Below, piece after piece: positions 42,371 to 50,596 of a DNA stretch of 64,000 bases. Position 1 is the stretch's first letter; each line of letters starts with the position of its first letter. This stretch comes from DATNPX01 sp036702975 (GTDB lineage Bacteria; Cyanobacteriota; Vampirovibrionia; Obscuribacterales; Obscuribacteraceae), in NCBI GenBank assembly GCA_036702975.1, contig DATNPX010000038.1, forward strand, positions 1 through 64,000. The letters run 5' to 3'. The position numbers were made by a program, and so were the translations under genes. Under the pieces are notes generated by a model that did no database searches, was not told the origin of the DNA, and worked only from the letters and a program-made list of their open reading frames with translations.

Positions 42371-43996
42371 TTAGGACTTCTTGCCTTTCTTGCCAGGGAC
42401 AACCTGACCGCGAACCTTCGTTGATGCGCCCGGAATGAGCGATGCTTCGGTTTCTGGTTCGCCTGTAAACTCTTCTTTGAATTCAGCAAGGAACTCATCG
42501 CCTGGTTTGATGATCGCTTCCTGACCCTTAACTACAGTGTCTTCCACGATCCAGCTGCCGGGCACTCCGCTAAGAGCTCCCCACATGAAGCCTTTAATAC
42601 GGCGGTGGCGAACATTTTGACCGACTGGCTTCATGAATGCGAACGATGGATTAGCAGCACCGATACAGCCTAGAGCAATCGGCATCGCTCCAAAACTAAA
42701 GGCACCGGCAGGAGCCATCGCGGCGTTCAGACCGATGCGAACAGCCTTGTATCTTAGTTGTTGCGACCAGGGGCCGGTTACCTGACCGTTGTGATTGACG
42801 CCAAGCTCGCGCCCTTCATTTTTATTTTTGACAATTCTTGCTTGTTGCGCGGGAGCTGCAACCAAAGGAATATGCTCACCCTTGCTGTTTACAATTTCAT
42901 CGAATGTGATACCAAGACAGCCGGAGTTGCGATACCAACGCTCGATGCTTAGCATCGATTTCATAGCGCTTCTAGCTTTCAAAACGTAATTGATGTGCCC
43001 GATTACCGTGGAGCCTTGTTCTGCAACCAAACGGTCGCCGATTTTCAAATCGTATTTCAATCGCGCTTCGATTGGGTCGCCGGTGTTAGCTGACTTTGAC
43101 GTAATTTGCGAGGAGACTACAACAGGGAATGTAGCGCCGGCTTTTACTTTCGTGCCACCTTCATCGGTGGGAAGGTCTTTGTATTCGATTGTCTGCTTGG
43201 TTTCGACAGCCTCATCGTTGTCGATCATGACTGGCCCATCCTCGGTTTTGGTCGCCTCGGTATGAACTTCGCCTGGAATCACTGCAACTGATGCTGCTGC
43301 ACTTTTCTTAGCAGGCTCAGACTTAGTGGCATCGTTTATTGATGTCTCTGATTTAGCCGGATCTGATTTTGAAGAATCTTCGCTCTTTGAAATATCCGCA
43401 GCCGCAGTTGTATCAGTGGGCTCGCTGGGGTTCGTGAACCCACTGGTCTTAGCAGACTCCTCTGCCTTGGGAGCGTTAGTCATGGCAGATGGGCTTGAAG
43501 TAGGGCTGCCAGAGTTATCGTTCGCCTTCGCTGCATCCGCAGGTTTTGCGTCGATGGAATTGACGTCTGCGGATCTAGTGTCAGTAGTTGAGGCCTTAGC
43601 CTCTCCCGACTTAAAAGCTTCGCAGTCGGCTTTCGGCTTATCCGATTGAGCAGCCGGCGCCATAGTTTCGGACGACTCATTGCTTGACGGCTGATCGTTA
43701 ACAACCACATCCTCTGCGGCAGAAGGAGCAGGTGCTGTGGCAATGCTCTCACTGGCGAGAGCTTCAGCATTGTTTTGCCCGCCACGAGTGAGAGGGTGCC
43801 GAACAAAGCCGCGAAATCGCGCAGATAGAGCTGATACTCTGCCACCAACTACAGTGCCCGCAGACTTTGAGTTACTCTCACTGAAATCATCAGCTAGAGC
43901 GATAGGAGCGCATACCAGCGAGCCTGAAAATTGCAAGGACATCGCTACAATTAGCCACTTTGAGATACCAGGGGCACCGACTCTCTTCTTAAGCAT
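42371..43996 (-). CDS. Exported acidic Ser/Ala-rich protein with 'GDP' beta-domain (paralogue B)
   Basis: 541 residues, ATG with a good GAGGTGAG site. A signal peptide ends near residue 36. Residues 45-255 are Ser/Asp/Ala/Lys/Glu low complexity. The C-terminal domain aligns by eye with paralogue A: 'SQITSKSANTGDPIEARL' against 'ISISTDVAQSGDPVEACI', then a glycine-led 'TVIGHINYVLKARSAMKS', then a similar 'GCLGITFDEIVNSKGEHIPLVA', and near the end 'KGQEAIIKPGDEFLAEF' against 'KGREVKLESGTHLQIQL'. The glycine zipper is weaker here. It lies 248 bases downstream of the TPR-CHAT gene on the same strand and is convergent with the TPR-caspase gene. Function unknown. Confidence 0.72.
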   Translation of the reverse strand: MLKKRVGAPGISKWLIVAMSLQFSGSLVCAPIALADDFSESNSKSAGTVVGGRVSALSARFRGFVRHPLTRGGQNNAEALASESIATAPAPSAAEDVVVNDQPSSNESSETMAPAAQSDKPKADCEAFKSGEAKASTTDTRSADVNSIDAKPADAAKANDNSGSPTSSPSAMTNAPKAEESAKTSGFTNPSEPTDTTAAADISKSEDSSKSDPAKSETSINDATKSEPAKKSAAASVAVIPGEVHTEATKTEDGPVMIDNDEAVETKQTIEYKDLPTDEGGTKVKAGATFPVVVSSQITSKSANTGDPIEARLKYDLKIGDRLVAEQGSTVIGHINYVLKARSAMKSMLSIERWYRNSGCLGITFDEIVNSKGEHIPLVAAPAQQARIVKNKNEGRELGVNHNGQVTGPWSQQLRYKAVRIGLNAAMAPAGAFSFGAMPIALGCIGAANPSFAFMKPVGQNVRHRRIKGFMWGALSGVPGSWIVEDTVVKGQEAIIKPGDEFLAEFKEEFTGEPETEASLIPGASTKVRGQVVPGKKGKKS

Positions 43997-44244
43997 CCGG
44001 ACTCACCTCAAAGCTTGCCAAGCACCTTTCGCATCGAATTAGATGCATTACTTGCATCCAACATTTATACAATGGATGGCTTGCGGCGACACCACTTGAC
44101 TTTAATAGTTAACCCAAAGCCATCGTCCTTAACAAAAGATGACGATTATTGAAAGGATTTTGAAAGATTCTACTGAGCGGTGCCACGGCCCGTAGTGTCA
44201 GCAATTCACATTACGAGGTCAAGGTTCGGAAAATCCAAAACTAA

Positions 44245-47169
44245 TTAGTAGCCAGGGCCAACGAGCTGAAACGCAGCCCATGAGTGGGGTGCTGGATCTT
44301 TCGACATGGCAATTAATTCGGCTTTCCGAAGAGATTGAGCCTGGCTCAAACCAGCTTGTTTCTGGCGGTAAAAATCCTGCAATTCGCTTGAACGGGCCTG
44401 TTCTGGAGGCATCCACAATCCAACCACTACGTTTCTGATGCCGGCATAGTTAAGCCCACGACTAAACACTCCGACCGAGGTGCCTTGAATATCCTTGGCG
44501 TTTACCGAACTCGCCCCCCAAACAGCCAGGTCACTAAGCACTGAAGTTCCGAAGAGATTTTCGGCTGTCACCTTTTTGGCTGGTGCAAGCGGCAGGATTG
44601 TTGAGAACGGATTGTTAGCTTGCAAGTGCATGCGGCTCGAAAAATGAATGGCAGACTTGCCACGTGATTGCTCGCGCACTTCTGCGATGTCTGCATCTTT
44701 GCCAAGCAGTCGCGTCACTTCGTTGGCAGGGAAGACACCAGCGACGGGGTCATTCTCACCAGCTAGAGAGGCAATCAATATACTGCTGTTGTCGGTCGAG
44801 TAACGCGCTGGAATATCCAGCAAGGCGCCCATTGAGCAAGCCAAAGTTATGGTGTGACTTTCAATGAAATATTTGCCTTGCTCGTCGACCAGAGCGGCAA
44901 AAGGAACGTTGAACAAAATGCCATCAGGTACAATGCAAACTGTTTGGTCGGGTCCTTTCGGCATTGCAGGTCTAACAGCAGCCGGGAACAGCTCGGAATA
45001 CAAGGACTGCAATATTGAGCGCTCTTTTTGGGCAGCGTTTTGCGAAGCTCCGCCCGATTCACCAGCAGCGGTGCCTTGGCTGAGAAGCGTCGTCACTTGT
45101 TGCTGCAGTTGTTTCTTATTGATAGGCAAAACCGTCGCGGACAATCTGCCGGTGTTATCCAAAGTGAATACAACAGTAGATTCAGGGCCGACGCAAAATT
45201 CTACGAATGTAGCCTTCTCAGATTGAACAGCTTTGACCATATCGGCGATGCGGTTTGGAACCGGAGCGATCATGCGCGCCAGGGGGCGGTTTTGGGAGAT
45301 GAGTGTGCGGAAGCGTTGCAACCAGCTCTGCCACTCTTTGGTGATTTTAGAAGGAGGATCGTATGATTCGGCCGCATGCAGGTGCGCGCGCAGATTGGCG
45401 AGGTCGGTGTAAACGTCTTTGTCATCAGGCTTGACTGCACCACTTCTCTTAGAGAAATCATTGCTGAAACTCTCTTCTTTGAGTTGTTCGGCTGCAAGCA
45501 AGGCCTCGGCGTTCATTCCCATACGTGCGAGCATTGCCACCATTGTGGAACCAAGGTCTTCTCGTGAAGAGACAAACGCCAGTCTTTCAGCAGAAGCGAA
45601 GGCACCAGCCTGCGGTGAACGGAAGAAGGACAGTGCACTGTTTAATGAGTCTTTAGAAGCACCTTGGTCGCCCTGTGCAAGCTGCAGTCTGGCGAGATTG
45701 ACGTAGTCGCGCCACAGTGAGGCATCATCATTGATCGCAGTACCGAGCGTGATAGCTTTCTTCAAGGCGGCATCGGCATTTTGAGCATCAGAAAGCTTGT
45801 AATAAATTTCACCGAGTGCTGCATAGGTTCGCGCCTCTAACAGCCTAAGAGTCTCGGGCGTCTCTTTACTCTTGCCCGATATAAAGAACGGCAACGCGGC
45901 AAGCAAGTGCGTGCGAGCATCTCGGCCCGAACCATTACGAGCCTCGACAAAGGCCAGGTTTTGCAACACGGCGATGTTCAACTTCACCTGCGGCGGACGC
46001 ACCAACTGTTGCAATTCCAAGGCTTGCATAAGGTGAGTCGTCGCCTTGCTGTGATTGCCTTGCTGCTCTTCCAAAACGCCAAGCGCGTTGAACGCCTGGG
46101 CTTCGGCGGTGCTGGCGTTGAGGCTCTTGAACACAGGCAAAGCACGTTCTATGTAAGCTTTGGCCAGGTCCAAATCACCGACTGCTAGCAAGCAATGTCC
46201 GAAGCCCAAATCCAAGTTGGCTCTTGCTGCAGGAGTGAACTCTTTGGATGTCATCTTTTGAGCAGTAATCAGTGCTTGCTCATAGGTCGCCTTACCTTTG
46301 GCGTATTCGCCGAGGCAAAACTGCGCATTCCCAAGCGCACCGAGCGCCGAGATGGTCAGCTGGTAATTTTGCTTACCAAGACTGCCAGCAATATCAACAG
46401 CCTTTTGCGCTTCCTCTAAAGCAGCGGTGACTGTTCCACCCTGTTCGAGAATCGACGAGACGTTGATGTGCGCGCGGACGGCGCCAACCGAATCATTAGC
46501 CTGCAAGTAGTAAGTCGCTGACTGCTGAAAGAATTGAACCGCTTCTCTAACCTTGCCATATCTGATCAATAGCTGTCCAGCAAGAGTGAGTAGTTTAGCG
46601 GCTTCGGCAGCATCGCCGGCCTCTTCGTTAGTGAAGGTCTTAATCGCCTCAGCCAATTGTGTGCCGGCCCACTCGTTTTGACCGAGTCCGAAATAAGCTT
46701 GGGCAAGCGCAACACGAGCACGGCCGAGTGCACGCTTGTCGGCTCCTGAGCCCAAAACCTCAATTGCGTTTTCGCCAAGGTATTTAGCCTTAATCCAATC
46801 ACCGCGGTCGAGATAAACACGGCACATGTTAGTAAGTGCACGACCTTCACCTTCGGCATACTTCATCTCGATCGACATAGCGTAGCCTTCTTGCCACTTC
46901 GTCAAAGCCTTATCGACGAGGTTTTGGTCAAAATTCTTTTCTCCCTCTATCTCCAGTCGACGCACCTTGTCGATCGACTCGGTCGTCTGCGGAATATCGA
47001 TCGTCGGCAACTGTTGAATGGCTTTTTGAGCGGCCGGCGGGGCCAGTTGTTCTACATCCGCTGCCGCGGAAGTGATACCGGAGGTGGTACTGCCAAAAGC
47101 GAGCAGCGCTGTCAACGAAAGCAGTGTCGTTTTTCGAAGCGATTTTCGAACAAGCGCGCGAGAAATCAT
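44245..47169 (-). CDS. Exported TPR-CHAT protein with substituted catalytic dyad
   Basis: 974 residues from the ATG at 47169, chosen for its CAGGA site; a TTG seven codons upstream has none. A signal peptide (about 1-37) is followed by about 12 TPR units (45-570). The C-terminal CHAT domain (about 690-974) is clear from 'NYAGIRNVVVGLWMPPEQA', 'FYRQKQAGLSQAQSLRKAE' and 'SWAAFQLVGPGY'. In the places of the catalytic His and Cys it has 'IHFSSRMH' (Arg where 'H-F-A-T-H' is expected; codon at 44632-44634) and 'VWGASSVNA' (Ser for Cys of 'LSAC-x-TG'; 44506-44511). It therefore looks like a pseudoprotease. It is probably cotranscribed with paralogue B. Confidence 0.85.
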   Translation of the reverse strand: MISRALVRKSLRKTTLLSLTALLAFGSTTSGITSAAADVEQLAPPAAQKAIQQLPTIDIPQTTESIDKVRRLEIEGEKNFDQNLVDKALTKWQEGYAMSIEMKYAEGEGRALTNMCRVYLDRGDWIKAKYLGENAIEVLGSGADKRALGRARVALAQAYFGLGQNEWAGTQLAEAIKTFTNEEAGDAAEAAKLLTLAGQLLIRYGKVREAVQFFQQSATYYLQANDSVGAVRAHINVSSILEQGGTVTAALEEAQKAVDIAGSLGKQNYQLTISALGALGNAQFCLGEYAKGKATYEQALITAQKMTSKEFTPAARANLDLGFGHCLLAVGDLDLAKAYIERALPVFKSLNASTAEAQAFNALGVLEEQQGNHSKATTHLMQALELQQLVRPPQVKLNIAVLQNLAFVEARNGSGRDARTHLLAALPFFISGKSKETPETLRLLEARTYAALGEIYYKLSDAQNADAALKKAITLGTAINDDASLWRDYVNLARLQLAQGDQGASKDSLNSALSFFRSPQAGAFASAERLAFVSSREDLGSTMVAMLARMGMNAEALLAAEQLKEESFSNDFSKRSGAVKPDDKDVYTDLANLRAHLHAAESYDPPSKITKEWQSWLQRFRTLISQNRPLARMIAPVPNRIADMVKAVQSEKATFVEFCVGPESTVVFTLDNTGRLSATVLPINKKQLQQQVTTLLSQGTAAGESGGASQNAAQKERSILQSLYSELFPAAVRPAMPKGPDQTVCIVPDGILFNVPFAALVDEQGKYFIESHTITLACSMGALLDIPARYSTDNSSILIASLAGENDPVAGVFPANEVTRLLGKDADIAEVREQSRGKSAIHFSSRMHLQANNPFSTILPLAPAKKVTAENLFGTSVLSDLAVWGASSVNAKDIQGTSVGVFSRGLNYAGIRNVVVGLWMPPEQARSSELQDFYRQKQAGLSQAQSLRKAELIAMSKDPAPHSWAAFQLVGPGY

Positions 47170-47618
47170 TCGTTTTTCCTGAAGGTTCAAAAGTTTGTCC
47201 TCGAATTACGTTTACAGCGTGGCATGAGCGACTATCTAGTCCCGACATCAACCACGGGAGTTCGGGAGATCACGCAAGGGGGACACGAGATATCACCGAG
47301 TGATCCGCTATTGTCGCGAGACTGCTCGTATGTTTCAAGCAGGAGAGAGCAAAAAAATACTTAAAGACTAGTAACAGTGACGTTTTTGGCGGACTGTATG
47401 CAGGGCGAACGAACGTTAAATTAGCAAAATGTGTCAATAGATGCTAGCCTCTTATAGCTGACGGTTGCAAGAGCCAGTCTCAGCTCCTGCATACATCCCT
47501 GTTTCAGGATGAGGTGTCGAGGGTTGGACAGTTAACAATTGTCCCGAGAACAGGGAATCTGTAGAATCCAGCGAGTCTTAGGGAACAAGGACGGAAACAA
47601 GGAAGGATCGACAGAGTA
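47170..47618. other. Divergent intergenic region between TPR-CHAT and glpD
   Basis: 449 bases without a gene. The part near the CHAT gene is full of short pairings: CCCGA/TCGGG (47241-47266), GATCAC/GTGATC (47268-47305) with ATCAC/GTGAT inside (47292-47304). Nearer glpD is the imperfect palindrome described separately. Both genes must be driven from here. Confidence 0.45.
47526..47544. promoter_or_regulatory. Imperfect palindrome upstream of glpD
   Basis: GGACAgTTaacAAtTGTCC, arms of seven matching bases broken by one mismatch around a 3-base centre, 75 bases before the glpD ATG. Fits a dimeric repressor site; no regulator gene is adjacent. Confidence 0.3.
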
Positions 47619-49319
47619 ATGAAATCGCGCTCCCAGGTATTAGAAATCGCCAGCCTGAGGGAATTCGACTTACTCGTGATCGGCGGCGGTATCGTCGGTG
47701 CCGGAATCGCACAAGACGCGGCGAGCCGCGGAATGTCCGTCCTGCTGGTCGAAAGAGAAGACTTTGCTTCTGGTTCGTCCGGTCGCACCAGCAAGCTAAT
47801 CCACGGAAGCTTACCGCAACTTCAGAAAGTATCGATAAAACAAGGGCGCGACCTATCGCAGGAGCAATCTTCTCTTGCTCAGTTGGCACCACATCTGATT
47901 CGCGACTTCGCTTGTGTTTTACCGATTAAGAAGCAGAAAAAGATTTCCGGCTGGAAGGCTAAACTCGGCTTAACTCTGTTTGACCTGGTTGCCCGTTCGA
48001 AAACCGAAACCGTCGGGCATCACAATCTAACGCAAAAAGAACTGTCGGAAGCCGCTCCAGCAATATCGTCCGGAGATCTAACCGGCGGTATCCGCTTCCA
48101 TGATTTTTTGACCGATGATGCCAGACTCGTAATGGAAGTGCTCAAAAGCGCCTGTGCCGAGGGTGCTCACGCAATAAATTACGTTGAGGCGAAATCGTTC
48201 ACAACTGAGAATGGCAGAGTAACCGCCGTGCAATGTCGCGATCGTTATAGCGGTGAAGAATACACATTCCGTTGCAGAGCCTGCGTTTCAGCCGTTGGTG
48301 TCTGGACAGACGAGCTTTTCAAAAGTGCGGACGAAGGTTGGCAAAGCACAATTTCGTTAGGCAAACAGACTCATCTATTGCTGCCTATGTCAGCGTTTGA
48401 AACTAATAACGCACTCATCTTGCCGGCGAAAGAAGAAGGACGGCATGTGTCGATAGTGCCTTGGGAACGCGCTCTGTTAGTAGGTGCCTGTCAGGGTCCG
48501 TACACAGGAAATCTAAACAATCCGCTACCGACATCGCAAGACGTCGAGTATCTTCTTGATTGCATCAACAGCTGCAATCCCGTGCGTAAGATTACAAAGA
48601 ATGATGTGATTGCCAGCTGGTCGAGCCTATTTCCAGTCATTGGTCAACAAAATGCCATGGCGCCAGACAGCCGCCGCGGCAAGTCGACTACTCCTCGCGA
48701 ATATCAGATCGTCGATGGACCAATACAAATAATCGGAGTCTATGGCGGAGAGCTCGAGAGTTATCGACTGGTCGCGGAAGAGACTGTCGACAGGGTTCTC
48801 GCACAAGCACAAGAGAAGAACATTAGTTTGCCCAAAGGTGCTAGCCGCACCAAACGTTTGATGCTCGGCGGGTGGAAAGATAAAGACGACTTCCTTACGC
48901 AAACTGCGGCGATCGCAGCCAAAGCCCGAAAACAAGCGCTCGAGCCAGCGACTCTCGATCATCTCGTTGCAAGCTACGGACTTGACGCACAACTAATTGT
49001 TGATTTAGTAGAACGACAACCGGCTTTGAGCGAACGGTTGTGTCCAGACTTTCCACCAATTATGGCTGAAGCCGCGTTCAGCATAGTTAGCGAGATGTGC
49101 GTCTCACTGGAAGATCTTTTATTCAGGCGAATCAGACTAGGATTGCTGCACCAAATGCAGTGCAAGGAAGCGGCGGCAAAAGTCGCGTCATTAATGCAAA
49201 GTTTATTAAATTGGGATGACGCACGAGCCGCTTTAGAACTGCAAACTCTTGAAAAATTACTTGACGCACACATCGACGCTTTTCGTGCTGTAGCATTTAG
49301 TAACGGCAAATCGGGTTGA
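47619..49319 (+). CDS. glpD: FAD-dependent glycerol-3-phosphate dehydrogenase
   Basis: 566 residues. The N-terminal FAD site is textbook: 'LLVIGGGIVGAGIAQDAASRG' type (GxGxxGxG, about 14-34), followed by the GlpD signature 'LVEREDFASGSSGRTSKLIHGS'-like segment (about 40-62). 'LTGGIRFHDFLTDDARLVME' matches substrate-site residues, and the C-terminal helical domain (430-560) is the usual DAO_C. It oxidises sn-glycerol 3-phosphate to dihydroxyacetone phosphate at the membrane and passes electrons to quinone. The ATG has a distant GGAAGGA, so translation may be modest. Monocistronic by spacing. Confidence 0.9.
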   Translation: MKSRSQVLEIASLREFDLLVIGGGIVGAGIAQDAASRGMSVLLVEREDFASGSSGRTSKLIHGSLPQLQKVSIKQGRDLSQEQSSLAQLAPHLIRDFACVLPIKKQKKISGWKAKLGLTLFDLVARSKTETVGHHNLTQKELSEAAPAISSGDLTGGIRFHDFLTDDARLVMEVLKSACAEGAHAINYVEAKSFTTENGRVTAVQCRDRYSGEEYTFRCRACVSAVGVWTDELFKSADEGWQSTISLGKQTHLLLPMSAFETNNALILPAKEEGRHVSIVPWERALLVGACQGPYTGNLNNPLPTSQDVEYLLDCINSCNPVRKITKNDVIASWSSLFPVIGQQNAMAPDSRRGKSTTPREYQIVDGPIQIIGVYGGELESYRLVAEETVDRVLAQAQEKNISLPKGASRTKRLMLGGWKDKDDFLTQTAAIAAKARKQALEPATLDHLVASYGLDAQLIVDLVERQPALSERLCPDFPPIMAEAAFSIVSEMCVSLEDLLFRRIRLGLLHQMQCKEAAAKVASLMQSLLNWDDARAALELQTLEKLLDAHIDAFRAVAFSNGKSG

Positions 49320-49351
49320 AGCCTGACGGAAACACAACCATTACCTACATT

Positions 49352-49395
49352 TAGCGTGTAAAGTAGCGTGTTAGCGTGTCAAGTAGCGTGTCAAG
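49352..49395. repeat. Four copies of TAGCGTGT
   Basis: TAGCGTGT occurs at 49352, 49364, 49372 and 49384, three copies followed by AAAG or CAAG, giving a 12/8/12 spacing. It begins 30 bases past the glpD stop. Confidence 0.7.
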
Positions 49396-49447
49396 CGGAA
49401 CGGTTCGAGCGCTGGCGGAGACAAACGGCTTATAATTGACCGTAGCT

Positions 49448-49499
49448 ATTTTTGTTTGGTTTTGTTGGTTTTGTTGGATTTGTTTGGCGTTTGTTTTTG
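49448..49499 (+). repeat. G/T-only low-complexity leader
   Basis: About 50 bases made almost only of T and G (TTTTGTTGG-like units) directly upstream of the 2-hydroxyacid dehydrogenase ribosome site. Translated in frame it would give a false hydrophobic N-terminus to that gene. Confidence 0.65.
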
Positions 49500-49507
49500 G
49501 CGGAGTT

Positions 49508-50590
49508 ATGAAGAAAAAAACTGATTTGCGGTGCTTGGCTTCCGGACCAATCAGTGCTGAGTTGAAGGCTCGAATTCTGGAAGTTGCGGAATTAGAGGCA
49601 AATGATGACATCTATCCTCTAAGTTCAGAGGTTTTCGTAGAGAAGCTGAAATCGTGTTCAGCTGCCATTTGTGTGTTTGGCGAAAAGATTGACGCCGAGG
49701 TAATGAAAGCCTGTCCGGATCTGCGAATCATCGCCAATGTCGCTGTAGGCTTTGACAACATTGATGTCGAAGAAGCGACTCGCCGCGGAATCATCGTCAC
49801 CAACACACCAGGAGTTCTGGACAACGCTACCGCGGACCTCGCATTCACGTTGCTTCTCTCTCTCTCTCGACGCATAGTCGAAGCTGATTCGTATGTGCGC
49901 GAGAAAAAGTGGGAGCGCACCGAAGATTGCTTGTTGGCTGGACGCGAGCTCTCCGGTAAGACACTCGGCATTCTCGGCATGGGGCGCATCGGCGAAGCGA
50001 TGGCTAGACGCGGTCGCGGATTTGGCATGAAGATCGTCTACACTCGCCGCGGCGACGAAGAGAAAGACAAATTTCTTCAGAAAGAGCTTGGCGCAACAAG
50101 ACTATCGCTCGGCGAACTTCTCAAACATTCAGACTTCGTGTCGATCCACTGCCCGCTCAATCGCAGCACCAGACATCTTATCGGTCGCGCGGAGTTAGCG
50201 CAGATGAAGTCCACGGCGATGTTAATCAACACCGCACGCGGTGCCATCATTAACGAAGTCGAGCTAGTCAAAGCTTTGCAAGAAGGAAAGATCGCAGGCG
50301 CCGGGCTCGACGTCTTCGAGTTTGAACCTACGGTTACCGAAGAGCTTCTCACTTTGAAAAATGTAGTACTGACACCGCATATCGGCAGCTCAACGACTGA
50401 AACGCGCAACGCTATGAAAGCATTGGCGGTGGAAAACCTGGTCTCGACACTCTCCGGAATTTTGCCCAAGAACGCAGTCAATCGCGAAGTGTGGCCGAAT
50501 TTCATCGCCCGAATGGATAAAGTGATCGTTCTTGATGAGGACGAAGATACTGCAGACAATCAGCATCAGCTAAGCATGCCCTGGAGCTGA
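49508..50590 (+). CDS. D-isomer-specific 2-hydroxyacid dehydrogenase
   Basis: 360 residues from the ATG at 49508, which has GGAG four bases upstream; the frame continues upstream through the G/T-rich leader, not believed coding. NAD-binding 'LGILGMGRIGEAMARRG', the 'NTARGAIINE' signature with substrate Arg, Glu in 'VFEFEP' and catalytic His in 'LTPHIGSST' are all present; the N-terminal lid has 'NVAVGFDNIDVEEA'. This is the glyoxylate/hydroxypyruvate reductase or phosphoglycerate dehydrogenase branch; without an ACT domain, glyoxylate reductase is more likely. A C-terminal extension of about 30 residues is acidic. Its stop is six bases from the WG-repeat gene. Confidence 0.92.
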   Translation: MKKKTDLRCLASGPISAELKARILEVAELEANDDIYPLSSEVFVEKLKSCSAAICVFGEKIDAEVMKACPDLRIIANVAVGFDNIDVEEATRRGIIVTNTPGVLDNATADLAFTLLLSLSRRIVEADSYVREKKWERTEDCLLAGRELSGKTLGILGMGRIGEAMARRGRGFGMKIVYTRRGDEEKDKFLQKELGATRLSLGELLKHSDFVSIHCPLNRSTRHLIGRAELAQMKSTAMLINTARGAIINEVELVKALQEGKIAGAGLDVFEFEPTVTEELLTLKNVVLTPHIGSSTTETRNAMKALAVENLVSTLSGILPKNAVNREVWPNFIARMDKVIVLDEDEDTADNQHQLSMPWS

Positions 50591-50596
50591 GGAACG

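Noticed and set aside
44200..44244. A GGTTCG stretch resembling a tRNA T-loop
   Set aside because: No acceptor, D or anticodon stem can be drawn around it.
49436..49507. N-terminal extension of the 2-hydroxyacid dehydrogenase
   Set aside because: Comes from the G/T-only tract (Phe/Trp/Cys/Val only); the ATG at 49508 has GGAG and matches the family's length.
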